Of a stretch of 64,000 nt of DNA, positions 53,381 to 61,662 are shown in pieces. A model generated the notes under the pieces. The model was not told the origin of the DNA and searched no databases. It saw nothing but the letters and a program-made list of their open reading frames with translations. Each line of letters starts with the position of its first letter. Positions within the stretch are counted from its first letter, which is position 1. A program made the translations under genes and the position numbers. The DNA is from Micromonospora peucetia. Its GTDB lineage: Bacteria > Actinomycetota > Actinomycetes > Mycobacteriales > Micromonosporaceae. The DNA is taken from assembly GCF_900091625.1 (NCBI RefSeq), contig NZ_FMIC01000002.1, positions 7,192,001 through 7,256,000 on the forward strand, in the 5' to 3' direction.

Positions 53381-54460
53381 TCAGCCGACGCTGGCCGGTG
53401 ACTGGAGCGGCACGCCCAGCCCGGCGGCGACCTCCACCAGTCCGGCGAAGACCGACGGCTGGAGCGCGACACCGTCGCGCGCCGCCCGGTCGTACCGGCC
53501 GGCTTCGATGTCACCGGGCAGGTGGACCCGCTCCGTGCCGGGTGCCAGCGCGGAGCCGAGCACCTGGTCGGCCAGGTCGTCGACCCGACGGGCGAGCTCC
53601 TCCGCGTCCTCGGCGAACGCCTCGGCGTCCAGGGCGAGGAAGAAGTGCGCGCAGTCGTTGGGCACCGACACGTCGGCGTAGAGGCCCTGGACCCCCTGGC
53701 CGTACGCCCCGCCGGACAGCACCCCGGTCAGTACGTCGATCATGAGCGCGAGACCGTATCCCTTGTGGGCGCCGGAGGGCAGCAACAGTCCCTTGAGCGC
53801 GGCGGCCGGATCGGTGGTGGGCCGCCCCTGCGCGTCGGTCGCCCAGCTCGCGGGGATCTCACGGCCCTCACCGGCAGCCAGCCGGACCTTGCCGAGCGCT
53901 GCCTCGGAGAGCGCCACGTCGAGGATCACCGGCTTGCCGCCCGCGCGGGGTACGCCCACCGCGAGCGGATTGTTGCCGACCACCGCCGAGGCGCCACCCG
54001 GGGCGGGCATCAGCGGGCGGGTGTTGGCCGCCGCGATGCCGACGCATCCGCTGTTCGCGGCGAGGTCCACGTAGCGGAACGCCCCACCGAAGTGGAACGC
54101 CCGGCGGACGGTGACCACGCCGACGCCGTACGTCTGCGCCTTCGCCACCGCCAGCCGCATCGCCTGGTCACCGGTGAGCTGACCCAGCGCGTGGCCGGCG
54201 TCGAGCACCGCGATGGCGCCCTTGTCCCGGACCGCCTCGGCCCGCTCGGCCCGGCTGACCGAGCCGGCCCTGATCCGGTCCACGTACATCGGCAGCAGCA
54301 TCACCCCGTGCGAGGAGATTCCTCGCATGTCGGCGTCCACCAGGGAGCCGGCGACCAGACCGGCCGCCTGCTCGGAGTAGCCCAGTGCGCCGAAGACCGA
54401 GGCGACAGCGTCGGTGAGCCACCGGACCGGGACCGTCGGCGGGAAGTCCGGCGCGCTCAT
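53381..54460 (-). CDS. malate/lactate/ureidoglycolate dehydrogenase family (Ldh_2)
   Basis: 359 aa. ATG at 54460 overlaps the permease stop (ATGA). Family motifs: GISSHGVMLLPMYVDRIRAG, the catalytic-His segment RRAFHFGGAFRYVD, NTRPLMPAPGG, NNPLAVGVPR and PSGAHKGYGLALMIDVLTG. NAD(P)-dependent 2-hydroxyacid/2-oxoacid oxidoreductase; the family also contains delta1-piperideine-2-carboxylate reductase. Its actual substrate is unknown. Confidence 0.9.
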   Translation of the reverse strand: MSAPDFPPTVPVRWLTDAVASVFGALGYSEQAAGLVAGSLVDADMRGISSHGVMLLPMYVDRIRAGSVSRAERAEAVRDKGAIAVLDAGHALGQLTGDQAMRLAVAKAQTYGVGVVTVRRAFHFGGAFRYVDLAANSGCVGIAAANTRPLMPAPGGASAVVGNNPLAVGVPRAGGKPVILDVALSEAALGKVRLAAGEGREIPASWATDAQGRPTTDPAAALKGLLLPSGAHKGYGLALMIDVLTGVLSGGAYGQGVQGLYADVSVPNDCAHFFLALDAEAFAEDAEELARRVDDLADQVLGSALAPGTERVHLPGDIEAGRYDRAARDGVALQPSVFAGLVEVAAGLGVPLQSPASVG

Positions 54461-55257
54461 GACCGGTCCGCCCACGGTACGAAGAACCGCTCGATCGCGG
54501 CGAGCAGGTAGAACAGCACGACACTCATCACCCCGAGCAGGATCATCGCGGCGAAGGCCAAGGCGGTGTCGGCGCTGGCGCCGGAGGCGACGATCGCATA
54601 GCCCAGCCCTTCGGTGGCACCGACGAACTCGGCGATCACCGCGCCGATGACGGCGAGGGTGATGGCGAGCTTGAGACCGACGAAGAGCTGCGGGATGGCG
54701 GCCGGCATCCGGATCATGCGGAACGTCTGCCACCAGTTGGTCTTCAGCGACCGGCCCAGCTCCACCAGGTCGGCCGGGGTGGAGCTGAGGCCGGCGGCGG
54801 TGGAGATGACGATCGGGAAGAAGCAGACCAGGAAGACCAGGAAGACCTTGGGGAACTGACCGAAGCCCATCCACACCACCAGCAGCGGCGCGACGGCCAC
54901 CTTCGGTACGGCGTTGAGCATCAGCAGCAGCGGGTAGACGGTCCGCTCCAGCATCCGCGAGGCGGTGACGATCAGCGCCAGCGGCACCCCGACCGCGATG
55001 GCCAGCAGGAAGCCCAGCAGCGTCTCGGTGAGGGTGACCAGGGTGTTGTCCCACAGGTAACCGGCCTGCTCGACCATGCTCTGCGCCACCTGCACCGGGG
55101 ACGGCAGGATGAAGCTCTCCACCTCGAAGACGACCGTGATCGCCCACCACAGGGCGGTGGCGGCCACGACGCCGAGCACGGGCGGGAGTTGCTGGACCAG
55201 GCGGCTCCCGGCGCGTGGCTTGTCGCGGCCGGTACGACGGGTTTCGGTGACCGTCAC
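54457..55257 (-). CDS. ABC transporter permease, SsuC/TauC type
   Basis: 266 aa. GTG at 55257 overlaps the ATPase stop by 4 nt. Six transmembrane helices and the EAA-like loop VELGRSLKTNWWQTFRMIRM. Single-permease importers of this subgroup take up sulfonates, aromatic acids or pyrimidine-like compounds. Confidence 0.9.
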   Translation of the reverse strand: MTVTETRRTGRDKPRAGSRLVQQLPPVLGVVAATALWWAITVVFEVESFILPSPVQVAQSMVEQAGYLWDNTLVTLTETLLGFLLAIAVGVPLALIVTASRMLERTVYPLLLMLNAVPKVAVAPLLVVWMGFGQFPKVFLVFLVCFFPIVISTAAGLSSTPADLVELGRSLKTNWWQTFRMIRMPAAIPQLFVGLKLAITLAVIGAVIAEFVGATEGLGYAIVASGASADTALAFAAMILLGVMSVVLFYLLAAIERFFVPWADRS

Positions 55258-56021
55258 CGTGCCACCTCCTCGGGGGTCATGAGCAGATCGTGCAGTTGGG
55301 CGCGCAGCACGCCGAGTTCGGCCGAGTGGCCGTCGCGTCCCAGCGAACGCGGACGAGCGATGTCGATGTCCACGATCTGCCGCAGCCGGCCCGGTCGCGG
55401 GCTGAGTACGACGACCCGGTCGGCGAGCAGCACGGCCTCGTCGACCGAGTGCGTCACGAAGAGCACCGTCGAGGCGTGCTTCATCTGCAGGCGCTGGAGT
55501 TCGACCGTGAGGTCGGCGCGGGTGAGCGCGTCGAGTGCGGAGAACGGCTCGTCCATCAGCAGCACCCGCGGCTGCTGGATGAGGGCCCGGCACAGCGAGA
55601 CCCGCTGCTGCATCCCGCCGGAGAGTTCGTGCGGCAGGCGCTTCTCGAAGCCGTTCAGCCCGACCAGGTCGAGCAGTTCGTGCGCGCGGTTACGGGCGTC
55701 CCGTCGGTCCTGCCTGAACACCTCGGTCGGCAGCAGCACGTTGTCGATGACCGACCGCCACGGCAGCAACGCCGGGCGCTGGAACATGAAGCCGATGTCC
55801 CGCCGTGGCCCCCGGATGGGGGTGCCGGCGACGGTTATCTCGCCCGAGGTGGCCTCCTGGAGGCCCGCCACCAGCCGCAGCAGGCTGGACTTACCGCACC
55901 CGGAGCGCCCGACGATCGCCACGAACTCGCCGTCGGCGACCTCCAGCGACACATCACGCAGGGCCTCCACGTCACCGGCCCGGGTGCGGTAGATCTGCGA
56001 AACGTTACGAATTCCGATCAT
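55254..56021 (-). CDS. ABC transporter ATPase, SsuB/TauB type
   Basis: 255 aa. Walker A GRSGCGKSS, Q-loop FMFQRPALLPW, signature LSGGMQQRV, Walker B VLLMDEPFSALD and His in VTHSVDEA. The QRPALLPW Q-loop is typical of nitrate/sulfonate/taurine-type importers. It follows the binding-protein gene after 60 nt. Confidence 0.92.
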   Translation of the reverse strand: MIGIRNVSQIYRTRAGDVEALRDVSLEVADGEFVAIVGRSGCGKSSLLRLVAGLQEATSGEITVAGTPIRGPRRDIGFMFQRPALLPWRSVIDNVLLPTEVFRQDRRDARNRAHELLDLVGLNGFEKRLPHELSGGMQQRVSLCRALIQQPRVLLMDEPFSALDALTRADLTVELQRLQMKHASTVLFVTHSVDEAVLLADRVVVLSPRPGRLRQIVDIDIARPRSLGRDGHSAELGVLRAQLHDLLMTPEEVAR

Positions 56022-56081
56022 GGTTTCGCCCCTCGCGGTGCACGCGGCAACCAGCCGCGCGCACCGCCGTCGAAGAGGAAG

Positions 56082-57083
56082 TTATGGCTTTGCGATGTCG
56101 TAGACGCCGAGGTCATCGGCGCTCGGCGTCGACTTGAGGGTGCCGGTGCCGGCGAGCAGCTTGATCATCGCCTCCACCCGCGCCCGGTCGAGCTTCCCGG
56201 CGGTCCCGCCGTCGACCAGGACGTACGGCCGCATCTCGGTGAGTTCGGCGGCGGCGACCTTCTCGTCGGCCGTCCGGTCGTGCTTCTTGAGCAGCTGGGC
56301 GGCTTCCTCGGGGTGCTCCACCGCATAGATCAGGCCCTTGACCAGCGCCGCCGTGAACTTCTCGACCTCTGCGCGGTCGCTGTCCAGCTTCGTGGCGGAG
56401 ACCAGCAGGCCGTTGCCGTACAGGTCGGGCAGCTTGTCCGCGTACGGCAGCATGGTGACGGTCTTGCCACCGGCCGCCTTCTCCAGCAGCGGCTTGCCGG
56501 CGGCGAACTGGCCGATCGCGTCCACCGAGCCGGCGGCGAGCAGCTGCGGCAGCGACTGCGGCGAGGACGGGACGAACTTCACCGACTTCGGGTCGATGCC
56601 GGCCGCCTTGGCGTACGCCGGGAAAATGATCATGTTGGTGGAGCCGGAGCTGTCCGCGATGCTGGCGCCGGGCAGCTTCTCCGGCGAGTCGATCGCCTTG
56701 TCCAGCGAGGCGATGCCGGCCATCGACCGCTGGTGGATGGCGGCCACCGCGCGCACCGGCATCTTCTCGTTGGCCATCGTGGTGATGACCCCGGAGAGGT
56801 CGCCGGTGCCGTAGTCGGCCTGCCCCGACCCGATCAGCTTCATGACGTCGACAGTGCCGGTGCCGGGCTTGATGGTGACGTTGAGCCCGGCCTCCTTGAA
56901 GTAGCCCTTCTCCAGGGCGACGTAGGCGTACGAGTCCCGACCGAACGTCCCGAAGGAGGTCAGGTAGGTGACGGAGGCGGCATCGGGGGAAGAATCGGCC
57001 TCCTCCGAACCACCACAGCCGGCGACGGTGAGGGCGAGAGCCGCTGTGGCAACGGCCGCGACGAGACGGGTACGAGCTGACAT
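56082..57083 (-). CDS. ABC transporter substrate-binding lipoprotein, NMT1/SsuA type
   Basis: 333 aa from ATG at 57083, AGGAGG just upstream. Lipoprotein signal MSARTRLVAAVATAALALTV with lipobox VAGC. NMT1-like fold: FGRDSYAYVALEKGYFKEAG, GTGTVDVMKLIGSGQADYG, SSGSTNMIIFPAYAKAAG. First gene of the minus-strand run ending at 48762. Ligand not predictable, but THI5/NMT1-like receptors commonly bind aromatic or heterocyclic compounds. Confidence 0.9.
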   Translation of the reverse strand: MSARTRLVAAVATAALALTVAGCGGSEEADSSPDAASVTYLTSFGTFGRDSYAYVALEKGYFKEAGLNVTIKPGTGTVDVMKLIGSGQADYGTGDLSGVITTMANEKMPVRAVAAIHQRSMAGIASLDKAIDSPEKLPGASIADSSGSTNMIIFPAYAKAAGIDPKSVKFVPSSPQSLPQLLAAGSVDAIGQFAAGKPLLEKAAGGKTVTMLPYADKLPDLYGNGLLVSATKLDSDRAEVEKFTAALVKGLIYAVEHPEEAAQLLKKHDRTADEKVAAAELTEMRPYVLVDGGTAGKLDRARVEAMIKLLAGTGTLKSTPSADDLGVYDIAKP

Positions 57084-57433
57084 GAGACCTCCTGCATCGG
57101 CGGGATTTATCAAATGTCAAACTTCCCGACTCGTCAAGACCTTGTTTTGGAAACACCGCCCCACCCCGGCGGCCCCAGCCCGGCGACCTCACCCCCACCA
57201 GGCCCACTGACCTGGCCGTACGCAACCCCGCCCTGGCGGCAACCACCTTCCCGGTTGGATCAAGTCACGCTCCCACCGGCGATCCCGTCGTCGCACGACT
57301 CGGCACCGACCCGGTGGTTTCAAGCTGTGCTCGGACGGCCGGTTGCATCGGAAACCGTTCGACAGAGGACTTGTACAGACTTACAATTTGTATCCATGTA
57401 CAGATTTGACCGAGAGATGACATCGTGCGGGCC
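57084..57433. other. divergent intergenic region
   Basis: 350 nt. No gene seen. The right end carries the promoter described at 57358-57404. The left end should hold the promoter of the catabolic operon on the minus strand; an AT-rich patch (57106-57125) is the only candidate I see. Confidence 0.5.
57358..57404 (+). promoter_or_regulatory. promoter with palindrome and direct repeats before the FBP gene
   Basis: TTCGAC (57358-57363), 18-nt spacer, TACAAT (57382-57387). The -10 lies within TACAA-T-TTGTA (57382-57392), and TGTACAGA is repeated at 57372-57379 and 57397-57404. The operator may serve the TetR protein encoded second in this operon. Confidence 0.55.
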
Positions 57434-57946
57434 ATGAGTCGGGACGAGGTGCGGGGTGCGATCGCGAACCTGGACGTGGTCGAGAGCAAGGTGCGTCTGC
57501 CGGCCTGGTTCGACGAGATCGCGTGGGGCAAGCTCGACTACCTCGGGTGGCGGGATCCCCGAGCGCCAATGCGCGCCTACCTGGTCACCGACATCGACGG
57601 TACGGCGTCGGGCGCAATGCTCCGCCAGAGTCCGAGCCGGGCTGAGCTCGGCGGGCGAGCGGTCATGTGCTCGCTGTGCCACTTCATGCGCCGCTTCAAC
57701 GAGGTCGCCCTCTTCGCCGCACCGCGCCCCTCTGCGGACAAGCGCCAGCGGCTGAGCACGCTCGGCATCCTCGTGTGCACCGACCTCGACTGCGTCACGA
57801 AGGTGCACAGCGCGCCCGTCCTCGGGCCGCTCGACCCACCGGTCGACGAGATGATTCAGGCGCGCAGGGAGGGGCTGCGGGTGCGTACCGTCTCGTTCCT
57901 ACGCTCGGTGTCGAGCACTCCGCGAACCGTACGAGGGAGGGGATGA
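57434..57946 (+). CDS. FBP-family zinc-finger protein (EF-G-binding type)
   Basis: 170 aa from ATG at 57434 (GTG at 57425 is possible). C-terminal treble-clef zinc finger as in FusB/FBP_C proteins: CSLCHFMRR ... LVCTDLDC. Such proteins bind elongation factor G; FusB gives fusidic acid resistance, but actinobacterial members are uncharacterised. The stop overlaps the TetR start (ATGATG). Confidence 0.8.
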   Translation: MSRDEVRGAIANLDVVESKVRLPAWFDEIAWGKLDYLGWRDPRAPMRAYLVTDIDGTASGAMLRQSPSRAELGGRAVMCSLCHFMRRFNEVALFAAPRPSADKRQRLSTLGILVCTDLDCVTKVHSAPVLGPLDPPVDEMIQARREGLRVRTVSFLRSVSSTPRTVRGRG

Positions 57947-58506
57947 TGGCGTACCTGGCGCGTGCAGAACGGCGACGCTCGATCGTGGAGGCGGCGGCCA
58001 CCGTCGTCGAGCGCGATGGCTTGAGTGCGGTGACGGCCAGAGTCGTGGCGGACGAGCTTGGTGGGTCGCAGGGCCAGATCCACCACCACTTCGCGTCGAC
58101 CGACGAGCTCGCCGGGGAGGCCTGGCGACACTACGCCGCGCAGCAGATCGATGAATACGAGCACGAAATCGACGGCCTCGATGCGTACGACGCGCTCGTG
58201 CTCTTCTTCGCCGACCTCGTCAGTACCGACGGGGACGGGCACGCACTCGCGCGGTGGGCCGAGGCGAACGCACACGCGCAGCAGCGTCCCCTCGTCGCGA
58301 AGAGCTACGTCGAGACGCTCACCCGGCTGACCGACGTCCTCGCCTCCGTCTTGGCCGGGGACTCCGACGCCGCGCGTGCGCGAACGGCCGCCTGGCGGAT
58401 CCTCATGCTTGGGGTCGGGCTCGCCGGGCTCACCCGCATCACCGAGGACTCACCCGTGCCGGCCCGTGACGTCATGCTGTCGGCGATCCGAGCAGAGACG
58501 GATTGA
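57943..58506 (+). CDS. TetR-family regulator
   Basis: 187 aa. AGGGAGGGG precedes ATG ATG (57943, 57946). Helix-turn-helix: RRRSIVEAAATVVERDGLSA, GGSQGQIHHHFASTDELAGE. Co-transcribed with the FBP gene, so probably autoregulatory through the palindrome at 57382-57392. Confidence 0.9.
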   Translation: MMAYLARAERRRSIVEAAATVVERDGLSAVTARVVADELGGSQGQIHHHFASTDELAGEAWRHYAAQQIDEYEHEIDGLDAYDALVLFFADLVSTDGDGHALARWAEANAHAQQRPLVAKSYVETLTRLTDVLASVLAGDSDAARARTAAWRILMLGVGLAGLTRITEDSPVPARDVMLSAIRAETD

Positions 58507-58557
58507 CGTCTCGCCTGCGGCGGGAGTTGCAGTGCCGATCAGCGGTACGGTTCGGGC

Positions 58558-58900
58558 GTGCTTGCCGTCGGCACGCGTCCGCCGATCTTTGTCGACATCG
58601 ATGGTGTGCTCCTTCCGTTCCGGATCCGTCCGACTGGCGCGGATCGCCGTTCGAGCGTTGGCGCGAGCGCCGCTCCCGACCACTCCGGCAACCCGCTCCT
58701 GGAACGACTCGACCCCGGTGACGGGAAGCGTCTGCTCGGCCTGCCCGGCGACCTGGTCTGGGCGAGTACCTGGATGGCCGAGGCGAACGAGGTCGTCGCG
58801 CCCAGGCTCGGACTTCCCGCTCTGCCGGTCGTCGATTGGCCCGATGCGCGTACGGCACCAAGACCGGCATTCGGGCGGTCGCCGGGTCCGCCCGGCACGA
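58558..58900 (+). pseudogene. HAD-like domain gene, truncated/decayed
   Basis: GTG at 58558 follows TACGGT by 6 nt. About 100 residues fit an actinobacterial HAD-domain protein: PIFVDIDGVLLPF (nucleophile Asp), GNPLLERLDPGD, LPGDLVWASTWMAEANEVVA, LPALPVVDW. After about 58850 the expected continuation is found only as scraps in another frame (GTKTGIRAVAG), and the open frame runs on into antisense of the methyltransferase gene to 59313. The conserved later motifs (K-T ... VDDE) are missing, so it is probably inactive. Confidence 0.55.
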
Positions 58901-59031
58901 TCACGGCGAGGACGACGTCCGCCCGCGCTCGTGTGGTGTCCGGCTGCGGCGCCTGTCCGCAAACGGGCGCCGCGGGGCAGGTAGCGCGATGGTGGCGGAT
59001 AGCCGCCGGGCGACCGCCTGCGATCAGTGCG

Positions 59032-59856
59032 CTACCGCCGGGCGGTGGCGGCCCGCTGGCGTGCCGATTCGTACAGCACGACAGTCGCGGCGGTCGCCGC
59101 GTTCAGGGAGCTGGCGGACCCGAACATGGGGATCCGGACGAGTTGGTCGCATGCCTCGCGCCACCCGGAGCTGAGGCCGGTGGTCTCGTTGCCGATCAAC
59201 GTCAGGGTGGGTTGTGTGAAGTCGTACTCGGCGGCGTCCAGGATGCCGTACTCATCTGTTCCCATGATGCTCATGCCGATGCCGTCGGCGCGGACGTCAG
59301 CGACCCAGGATAGAACGGCCTGGTGGGAGGGCACCCGGACCACGGGCAAGGCGAACAGCGAGCCGGTGCTCGCCCGGACCGCCTTCGGGTCGTACACGTC
59401 GGCGGCGTGGCCGGTGACGATGACGCCGCCGGCGCCGAAGGCGTCCGCCGACCGAACGAGGGTCCCGATATTGCCGGGGCTGGTGGGCCGATCGAACACG
59501 ACGGTGAGCATGGTCGGACCGACCGGGATACGGCGCAGGTTGTCCTCCCGCAGCGCGACCACGGCCAGCAGCTCTGGAACCGTGTCTGCCTTACCTCCCA
59601 GTTCGTGCATCAGTTCACGCGAGACGGCGAACTTCTCGGCCCGGACTGTGTCCAGGGCCTCGCGTGCCCAGCTGGACAGCTGCGCGCTGGTGTCGTAGAG
59701 CAGCTCCCGGATCTGCCAGCCGTGTTCGACGGCCATGGTGATCGGACGCACGCCCTGCACGAGGAACTCGCCGCGTCGCTGCCGCTTGGTCCGATTGCCG
59801 AGGAGAGCTTTCCACTGCTGGAACCGCGCATTGCGGCCACTCACTCGCAGAACCAC
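59032..59856 (-). CDS. SpoU/TrmH-family RNA 2'-O-methyltransferase
   Basis: 274 aa from GTG at 59856. N-terminal RNA-binding part (RRGEFLVQGVRPITMAVEHG) and knotted SPOUT domain with the three motifs: VVFDRPTSPGNIGTLVRSAD, TLIGNETTGLS and VRIPMFGSASSLNAATAATV. Transfers methyl from SAM to a ribose 2'-OH in rRNA or tRNA; target unknown. Could also give resistance to an rRNA-binding antibiotic, as some members do. Confidence 0.88.
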   Translation of the reverse strand: MVLRVSGRNARFQQWKALLGNRTKRQRRGEFLVQGVRPITMAVEHGWQIRELLYDTSAQLSSWAREALDTVRAEKFAVSRELMHELGGKADTVPELLAVVALREDNLRRIPVGPTMLTVVFDRPTSPGNIGTLVRSADAFGAGGVIVTGHAADVYDPKAVRASTGSLFALPVVRVPSHQAVLSWVADVRADGIGMSIMGTDEYGILDAAEYDFTQPTLTLIGNETTGLSSGWREACDQLVRIPMFGSASSLNAATAATVVLYESARQRAATARR

Positions 59857-59959
59857 TGCCAACCCGCCTCCGTCGCACGTAGCCCGCCCATGCCCTGCCT
59901 GCCACACTTCACCGGCCTCTGGCTCCCCGAGGTTTCCGACAAGGCCTTCGGCCAGGCGC

Positions 59960-60793
59960 TCAGGAACGGACGGGGCTTGTCGCCCCGGCGCCGCGGTCGG
60001 TGCCGTCTCCGTCCGGACCGAGGGCGTCCTGTCCGAGACCCTGACGGATCGCGATCTCTACGGGTGAGTATGCCCCGTCGGCCCGCTCCAGTTCGTACGG
60101 TGCGGCTGGCATCAGCGGCGGTTGGGCCATAAAGCGAGGCCGCGTTCCGTGGTGCGGTTGCGCCGCGTGCACCAGGAATGGGTGGCACAGGAAGACGTCG
60201 CCCGGAGATCCGGTGGCGAGGGCGAGCGGCCGGTGTTCGGACGCCGCCACCAGGTCGGGCGCAAGGGCCAGTCCGCTCGCTCCGTCCTCCCCGTACTTCT
60301 CCAGCACCTTCGGCACGTCGAGGTGTGAGCCGACCCTGATCCGGGTCGGGGCGTCCTTCTCACCGACCTCACTGAACAGGAACAGCATCAGCAGTGCCCG
60401 GCCCCGGGAGCGCACATTGGTGAAGTACCAGCTCTCGCCCTCCGGCAGATAGCTGCCCTCGATGTGCCAGCCCGCGTCGTTCGGCTCCTCTTCGTGCGGG
60501 AAGCGCAGCGGGAATGTGCCCAGCGAGTAGCGCGGCTCCCAGCGGCCCGCGCCGACGAGCAGGTCGTACGCGTGATGGAGGAACGGGGAGTTGGGAGCGG
60601 CGACGAACGGCCCCTGCGCCATGCCGGGCACCCAGTGCACGGGCTGCGTCCACGTCGCTGGATCGTCCGGGTCGCAGCCCGTCTCCCGCCACAGCAGCCG
60701 CGCGCAGTCCGCTGCCACGCGCGGCGCGACGGCGCCCTCCAGCTTCACGAAGCCGTCGCGAAGAAAGCGGGATACCAAGGTCGTGTCATCCAT
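59960..60793 (-). CDS. phytanoyl-CoA dioxygenase (PhyH) family protein
   Basis: 277 aa, Fe(II)/2-oxoglutarate oxygenase fold. Metal site: H-x-E in GWHIEGSYLP (instead of the commoner HxD) and distal His in LCHPFLVHAAQPHHG, followed by Arg of the 2-oxoglutarate site in GTRPRFMAQPP. ATG at 60793. Stands alone, divergent from the GyrI-like gene. Substrate unknown. Confidence 0.85.
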   Translation of the reverse strand: MDDTTLVSRFLRDGFVKLEGAVAPRVAADCARLLWRETGCDPDDPATWTQPVHWVPGMAQGPFVAAPNSPFLHHAYDLLVGAGRWEPRYSLGTFPLRFPHEEEPNDAGWHIEGSYLPEGESWYFTNVRSRGRALLMLFLFSEVGEKDAPTRIRVGSHLDVPKVLEKYGEDGASGLALAPDLVAASEHRPLALATGSPGDVFLCHPFLVHAAQPHHGTRPRFMAQPPLMPAAPYELERADGAYSPVEIAIRQGLGQDALGPDGDGTDRGAGATSPVRS

Positions 60794-60943
60794 GCCCCCA
60801 TCGTGCGGCGGCGCCGGTCTCGATCACCCGACATTTTCCGCGCCGCTTTTGTCGGGCGCTGCCCGGTGCGCTGCGACCAAGGTTGACGTCGGACAGAGGC
60901 TTGATGATCTCGACTCCGTCTGACCGTCGAAGGGAGCGAACAC

Positions 60944-61438
60944 GTGGACGCCCGCATCGTCGACCATCCCGAGTTCCGGCTCGTGGGGCACGCGGCCCGC
61001 GTCCGGCTGGTCCATCAAGGCATCAACCCGCACATCCAGCGGCACATCACCGCACTGCCGACCGAGGAGCACCTGCGCTTGAAGGCTCTCGGCAACACTG
61101 AGCCGAGCGGCCTGCTCGCGGTCAGCGACGACCTTGACCCCGACTACGCCGAGGGCAGCGAGCTGACCTACCTTCACGGGGTCGCCGTATCCCCGGGTAC
61201 GCCGGTCCCCGACGGCCTCGACATCATCGAAGTTCCGGCCGGCAGATGGTTGATCATCCGGACCACGGGCCCGCATCCGCAGACCCTGCAGAAGGCCTGG
61301 GCCACGGCCGCAGCCGCGTGGTTCCCGTCCAACCCGTGGCGTCTGCGGCCAGGTCCGGAGATCGTCGCGGCGCTTGAGCCTACGAACGACTTCAGCACCG
61401 CGACCTGTGAACTCTGGCTGCCCGTCGAACCGGCGTAA
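60944..61438 (+). CDS. GyrI-like/AraC effector-binding domain protein
   Basis: 164 aa. GTG at 60944 with AGGGAG upstream. Stand-alone GyrI-like ligand-binding fold: PEFRLVGHAARVRLVHQGIN, LLAVSDDLDPDYAEGSELTY, GLDIIEVPAGRWLIIRTTGP and CELWLPVEPA with the conserved ELW(L/I)P end. No DNA-binding domain. Such proteins bind or hydrolyse small hydrophobic molecules. Confidence 0.8.
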   Translation: MDARIVDHPEFRLVGHAARVRLVHQGINPHIQRHITALPTEEHLRLKALGNTEPSGLLAVSDDLDPDYAEGSELTYLHGVAVSPGTPVPDGLDIIEVPAGRWLIIRTTGPHPQTLQKAWATAAAAWFPSNPWRLRPGPEIVAALEPTNDFSTATCELWLPVEPA

Positions 61439-61662
61439 CGATCTGGCGAGCATCCAGACAGCATCAGGGGTCCGGCCCGGCGGCCAACAGGATGGCCCAG
61501 CCGCGGCAACCGAGCGCGAATATCCGGATCTGCCGCCGTCCGTGCGCGCACACTGATCGCGGTTGTGGTCACGCTCAGTAGCTGATCTTGAGCCGAGCAG
61601 GCATCCTGATCTACCGAGTTGAGTGCGTTGGTTTTCCGGACGATGTAGGGTTTTCTGTCGGT

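Noticed and set aside
59032..59313. Extension of the HAD fragment to 59313
   Set aside because: Antisense of the SpoU methyltransferase; HAD-like sequence ends near 58850.
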